This document shows, one piece after another, positions 40,716 through 43,489 of a DNA stretch of 43,489 bases (the first letter of the stretch is position 1; every line of letters begins with the position of its first letter). The translations under genes and the position numbers were made by a program. The DNA is from a virus: positions 1-43,489 of the IMG/VR virus record IMGVR_UViG_3300017956_000031, one strand, 5' to 3'. The notes beneath the pieces are model-generated. The model made no database searches. It was given only the letters and a program-made list of their open reading frames with translations, and was not told where the DNA came from.

Positions 40716-41102
40716 ATGTTTGAGAATTTGACTGAAAAAAACTTTTCATTATACGCTGCAAAATTTTATGAAGATCCGAATTGTATAGACATATTGGACT
40801 TTCAACAAGATCTTGATAGAATAAAGTATCTGAAAAGACTGTTTAGACGATACGAAGAGAAGGGTGATTTAAAAGAGCGTTTAATTTTAAATCACCTTGT
40901 CGTCTTGTACAATGTTTTTGATTCTGAAGCGTTGACACGTATGTTAGCATTCAAACTCTACGATCATCTTCACTTACTAAAGCCTTTCTTGTTACTTATT
41001 GGCCAATGGCCAAAAGTCATACACGGTATAGATGGTATAAATATACTGAGCGAAGAAATAAAACCGCATCAGGATATTGTAAACAAATTAGGATCCATCT
41101 AA
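40716..41102 (+). CDS. conserved helical protein of unknown function
   Basis: A 128-residue protein with an all-helical look: FYEDPNCIDILDFQQDLDRI, KYLKRLFRRYEEKGDLKERL and the Leu-rich ALTRMLAFKLYDHLHLLKPF. The ATG at 40716 is preferred over a TTG three bases upstream. It overlaps the next gene by one base (TAATG). Similar proteins accompany the next gene in marine T4-like phages. Function unknown. Confidence 0.65.
   Translation: MFENLTEKNFSLYAAKFYEDPNCIDILDFQQDLDRIKYLKRLFRRYEEKGDLKERLILNHLVVLYNVFDSEALTRMLAFKLYDHLHLLKPFLLLIGQWPKVIHGIDGINILSEEIKPHQDIVNKLGSI
41036..41043 (+). promoter_or_regulatory. possible late promoter TATAAATA inside a coding region
   Basis: An exact TATAAATA within the 40716-41102 gene, 58 bases before the next start. 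It may serve the downstream gene and lysozyme, or be chance in AT-rich DNA. Confidence 0.35.
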
Positions 41103-41653
41103 TGGCATCACAAGCAGTAGATTTATTTGTACTCTATCAGATAATTAAAAAGATATCAACACCTTTTAAAGACACTGATGCTTTTAAATTGGGTCTCGTT
41201 GACGAAAAAGGCAAGCGCCTAAAAAAAGCCAAGACAGATGAAGAAAAGAAAGCAATGACTTATCTTGATCGTTTTGTTTTCAATATAAAAAGAGCGTTAA
41301 GTAAAGTCGGTCTTGATAGTAAATTAGCTACATATGCAGGAGCTTTATTTCTTATCAGAGAATCTGAAACAAAGCGAATACCATCAGAAGATGAAATTAT
41401 TGAAGGTGTAAACGAAGAGATGTCGTATCTTGCTGAATGCACGGATATGACATTTGATGAGTTATTTGAGGATGCTCCTGCTATGGTCACAGGACCAGCA
41501 GTTGCAGGTACTGGTGATGATCCAGTTCACTGGCGACATAAAGGTAGACCAAGAACAAGAGGTAGAGCAATTGATGCTACAGCCTTTCTCAAGAGGATGT
41601 TAAAAAAACGTGAAAATGAACAGAGAAGCAGTATACGAACAACTAAAAACTGA
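41102..41653 (+). CDS. conserved protein, probable structural/assembly function
   Basis: A 183-residue protein starting MASQAVDLFVLYQIIKKIST; the ATG overlapping the previous stop is chosen over upstream frames. LGLVDEKGKRLKKAKTDEEK, LDRFVFNIKRAL and KLATYAGALFLIRE form a recognisable conserved set in marine T4-like phages. The C-terminus is basic (WRHKGRPRTRGRAIDATAF). Function unknown; an association with head assembly is inferred from neighbours. Confidence 0.65.
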   Translation: MASQAVDLFVLYQIIKKISTPFKDTDAFKLGLVDEKGKRLKKAKTDEEKKAMTYLDRFVFNIKRALSKVGLDSKLATYAGALFLIRESETKRIPSEDEIIEGVNEEMSYLAECTDMTFDELFEDAPAMVTGPAVAGTGDDPVHWRHKGRPRTRGRAIDATAFLKRMLKKRENEQRSSIRTTKN

Positions 41654-42077
41654 TGAAGGTGTCGAGTATGCAATCTACCTCGACCACCTCGGATACCCAA
41701 CGTTTGGTGTCGGTCACCTCATCAAGGAAAGTGACCCGGAACATGGACAACGAGTTGGAACAGGAGTCAGTGAAGAAAGAGTCCGCGAGTGTTTCGAAGA
41801 AGATCTTGAGACGGCCATATCCGAATGTAACACTTTATACGGAGAAGGGAACTTTGAAAAGCTCCCGGCCGAAGTACAGGAGGTCTTGGTTAATATGATG
41901 TTTAACATGGGGCGCCCTCGCCTCTCTGGTTTCAAAAAGTTTAATGCAGCTATTGAAGAAGGTAACTGGTTGGAAGCAGCAAAAGAAGGACGAGACAGCC
42001 GTTGGTATAATCAGGTAACAAACAGAGCTGAAAGATTAATGGTTAGATTGGAACATTTAGCGAGTGTGGGACAATGA
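41616..42077 (+). CDS. e: T4-type lysozyme (glycoside hydrolase 24)
   Basis: A 153-residue muramidase. Catalytic residues are visible: Glu in TDEGVEYAIY, Asp in YLDHLGYPTFGVGH, and the Thr of PTFGVGH. LPAEVQEVLVNMMFNMGRP and the C-terminal SRWYNQVTNRAERL are typical of T4 gpe (164 residues). The start at 41616 gives the usual MNREAVYEQL; an ATG six bases earlier is also possible. It lies inside the end of the previous gene. It may act as endolysin or as a virion lysozyme; no signal peptide is visible, so a holin would be needed. Confidence 0.93.
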   Translation: MNREAVYEQLKTDEGVEYAIYLDHLGYPTFGVGHLIKESDPEHGQRVGTGVSEERVRECFEEDLETAISECNTLYGEGNFEKLPAEVQEVLVNMMFNMGRPRLSGFKKFNAAIEEGNWLEAAKEGRDSRWYNQVTNRAERLMVRLEHLASVGQ

Positions 42078-42289
42078 AGGTAAAATTAAGAGAATTAATG
42101 ATGGACGCAAGTAGAACGTATTTTCAAGGAGAAATAGAAAAGCATCGTGTGAACGTAGAGATTTATCTGAGAAATCCTGCAGGTATAGGTGAACATTCAG
42201 ATATTATGGAGGCCATAGAAAATGAACTTGGGCAGATGGCTGAATACGATGACAAATTAGAAATGTTAGACAAATACTTCGGAGACTAA
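42074..42289 (+). CDS. small conserved protein
   Basis: A 71-residue protein, MKVKLRELMMDASRTYFQGE, then KHRVNVEIYLRNPAGIGEH and a helical acidic end. A gene of this kind is common near tail or lysis genes in marine T4-like phages. It overlaps lysozyme by four bases (ATGA). Function unknown. Confidence 0.7.
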   Translation: MKVKLRELMMDASRTYFQGEIEKHRVNVEIYLRNPAGIGEHSDIMEAIENELGQMAEYDDKLEMLDKYFGD

Positions 42290-42291
42290 CA

Positions 42292-42762
42292 ATGGCAAAA
42301 TTCAACAGACTGCTTGACGCAGACTTCCAGCCACCCCGAACTTGGATTCTAGACCTGTCGCTGTCTTATGATTGCGATGTCTTAAATGAAAAGGAAGCAG
42401 CCTCATTGAAAGCTGTAGCTGCAAAGATTAACAAGAACAATAAAATTACTGTACCTAAAGGATTCAAAACAGATCTTGCATCGGTGCCTCGAGGTATATG
42501 GTGGTTCATTGCTCCATTTGATGTGGCACGTGCTGGTGTTGTTCATGATTACTTGTATTGGTGTATCCGACAGTATCGTGACGCCCAAGGTGAAAATGAG
42601 GATATGTGTGTAGTTGCAGATGCCAAAGCAGCAGCAGACAAGGTATTCAAAGAAGCTATGGACGTTTCTGCAGATCATGTAGCTGGGTGGAAGAAGTGGT
42701 GCGCATGGAAAGCTGTATGTTGGTTCGGCCACAGCTCTATTGTTCCTAGAGAAGAACTGTAA
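42292..42762 (+). CDS. DUF1353 family protein
   Basis: A 156-residue protein. The DUF1353 signature is clear: VPKGFKTDLASVPRGIWWFI followed by GVVHDYLYW, with the HDYLY His-Asp pair suggesting a metal-binding or hydrolase-like site. The family is common in phages near lysis or tail genes and has no proven function. It overlaps the next gene by one base. Confidence 0.85.
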   Translation: MAKFNRLLDADFQPPRTWILDLSLSYDCDVLNEKEAASLKAVAAKINKNNKITVPKGFKTDLASVPRGIWWFIAPFDVARAGVVHDYLYWCIRQYRDAQGENEDMCVVADAKAAADKVFKEAMDVSADHVAGWKKWCAWKAVCWFGHSSIVPREEL

Positions 42763-43097
42763 TGTTTTGGTTACTTGTCAGAGCTGCCTTGACAGGTATT
42801 TTTGGATCTGCGTTTGGTAAATGGTTTCTTTCCACACGTATGGGAAGATGGTTTCAAACCAAACTTGATCGCTTCATGGAGCACGTAGCAAACAAATATA
42901 ACATACATCTTGCTAAAAAAGAAGCTAAATGGCGAACACAGTTTCCTCACTTAGCTGACAAAATAGACAATCTTGAAGGTAAGGCTAACAGTTTGACCGA
43001 ACAACTTGGTGCTTATCGGGATGAAGTAAAACTGACGCGAGAGCAAACAAATGCCATTAGAGATTTAGCAATGGATATTATAAAAAAGAACACGTAG
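42762..43097 (+). CDS. membrane-associated coiled-coil protein near the lysis region
   Basis: A 111-residue protein with a hydrophobic or amphipathic N-terminus (WLLVRAALTGIFGSAFGKWF) and a helical remainder with heptad pattern (KIDNLEGKANSLTEQLGAYR). It is cotranslated with DUF1353 after lysozyme. The N-terminal anchor plus coiled coil could fit a spanin- or holin-like role, but no lipobox or family motif supports that. Function unknown. Confidence 0.6.
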   Translation: MFWLLVRAALTGIFGSAFGKWFLSTRMGRWFQTKLDRFMEHVANKYNIHLAKKEAKWRTQFPHLADKIDNLEGKANSLTEQLGAYRDEVKLTREQTNAIRDLAMDIIKKNT

Positions 43098-43235
43098 AAA
43101 TATTACCAAATGATAATAAAAATTTAATATAATCTTAATAAAAAATTAATGGAACCTTAATCGTTTTTGAGAACGGTTTGTTATACATAGTGCCGAAGAC
43201 CTTTAGCATAGAGGTCATTCTTATGGAGAAGCACT

Positions 43236-43489
43236 ATGAAATATCTATTATGCGCCGCCATGTTATTGATGACTAATTCTATTATGGCACAAACCGATGA
43301 GCAAGAATATAATTATAAAGTCAAGGACGGTGACAGAGAATACACCTTTCGTACCAGAGAAGATAAATGGCACGTTGAAGTAGGTGATAAAGTAGGACCT
43401 GTTGAAGTAATGTATCGTTATGCGGACCAGGATGGTTCAATAGAAAATCGTATTAAATTCACCACCGAACTCTTTTCTTTTTCCGATCT
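43236..43489 (+). CDS. secreted or outer-membrane-type protein, 3' end outside the window
   Basis: The reading frame is open to the right edge; 84 residues are visible. The start MKYLLCAAMLLMTNSIMAQ is a classical signal peptide with a predicted cut after SIMA. The mature part is polar with alternating residues (YKVKDGDREYTFRTRED and YRYADQDGSIENRIKFTTEL), resembling beta-barrel or porin-like strands. GGAG precedes the ATG at good distance. The 138-base gap upstream is AT-rich, with small hairpins (for example GACCT 43198-43202 / AGGTC 43212-43216) and a weak TGTTATACA extended -10 at 43179-43187. Secreted proteins are rare in T4-like phages; the identity is unknown. Confidence 0.65.
   Translation, partial: MKYLLCAAMLLMTNSIMAQTDEQEYNYKVKDGDREYTFRTREDKWHVEVGDKVGPVEVMYRYADQDGSIENRIKFTTELFSFSD

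Noticed and set aside
43167-43187. Standard sigma70 promoter before the signal-peptide gene
   Set aside because: The TTGAGA and TATACA elements are only 9 bp apart. At most a weak extended -10 exists, so it is mentioned only in that gene's entry.
1-43489. CRISPR arrays, insertion sequences, integrase or attachment sites
   Set aside because: No regularly spaced direct repeats, transposase or integrase genes, or terminal repeats were seen. The content is that of a lytic T4-like phage.

Overview
This window is 43.5 kb of a T4-like myovirus genome, AT-rich, with every recognisable gene on the + strand. Genes are tightly packed, and stop/start overlaps of the TAATG or ATGA type are frequent. Two features point to a marine T4-like phage of the kind known from cyanophages and SAR11 phages: the gene order (67-68-21-22-23-3-uvsY-uvsW-55-47-46, later 45-44-62-regA-43-uvsX-41), and accessory genes such as Hsp20, peptide deformylase, MazG, 2OG-Fe(II) oxygenases and DUF1353. 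No photosynthesis gene is present, so the host cannot be named from this window alone. Lineage is an inference from gene content.

Layout. (1) 2-1060: 3' part of a repeat-rich tail-fibre-like protein, followed by a 2OG-Fe(II) oxygenase. (2) 1.8-6.5 kb: head module (gp67-like and gp68-like core proteins, gp21 protease, gp22 scaffold, gp23 major capsid protein) and a gp3-like tail completion protein. Each block has a TATAAATA late promoter, and a strong terminator follows gp23. (3) 6.5-12.8 kb: recombination and late transcription (UvsY, UvsW, gp55, gp47/gp46). (4) 12.8-19.6 kb: peptide deformylase, then a DNA-modification island with queE, queD, two tiny membrane-protein genes, folE, a DpdA-like transglycosylase, a DpdN-like formyltransferase, a DUF3310 gene, queF, queC and mazG. 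(5) 19.6-31.6 kb: glycosyltransferase, replisome (gp45, gp44, gp62, gp43, gp41), RegA, Hsp20, a purine-type phosphoribosyltransferase and UvsX. (6) 31.6-32.7 kb: a perfect 18-bp inverted repeat, a sigma70-like promoter and four small unknown genes. (7) 32.7-41.6 kb: probable virion and internal head proteins, mostly behind GATAAATA late-promoter variants. (8) 41.6-43.5 kb: T4-type lysozyme, small conserved genes, and a secreted protein cut by the window end.

How it works together. The most striking system is an apparently complete 7-deazaguanine DNA hypermodification pathway. FolE, QueD, QueE and QueC would make preQ0 from GTP, QueF would reduce it to preQ1, and the DpdA-like enzyme would exchange guanine in DNA for the 7-deazaguanine base. 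The neighbouring PurN-fold formyltransferase would then formylate the aminomethyl group, giving 7-(formylamino)methyl-7-deazaguanine DNA as a shield against restriction. Several of these enzymes depart from textbook motifs. QueC lacks its zinc cysteines, QueE has a long insertion between its cluster cysteines, and QueD has HGY in place of HGH.

Two essential genes, 22 and 46, are each interrupted by what looks like one missing A. Sequencing or assembly error is the most likely cause. The window starts and ends inside genes. The final nine bases equal the 3' end of the common Illumina adapter, so the right edge should be treated with caution.
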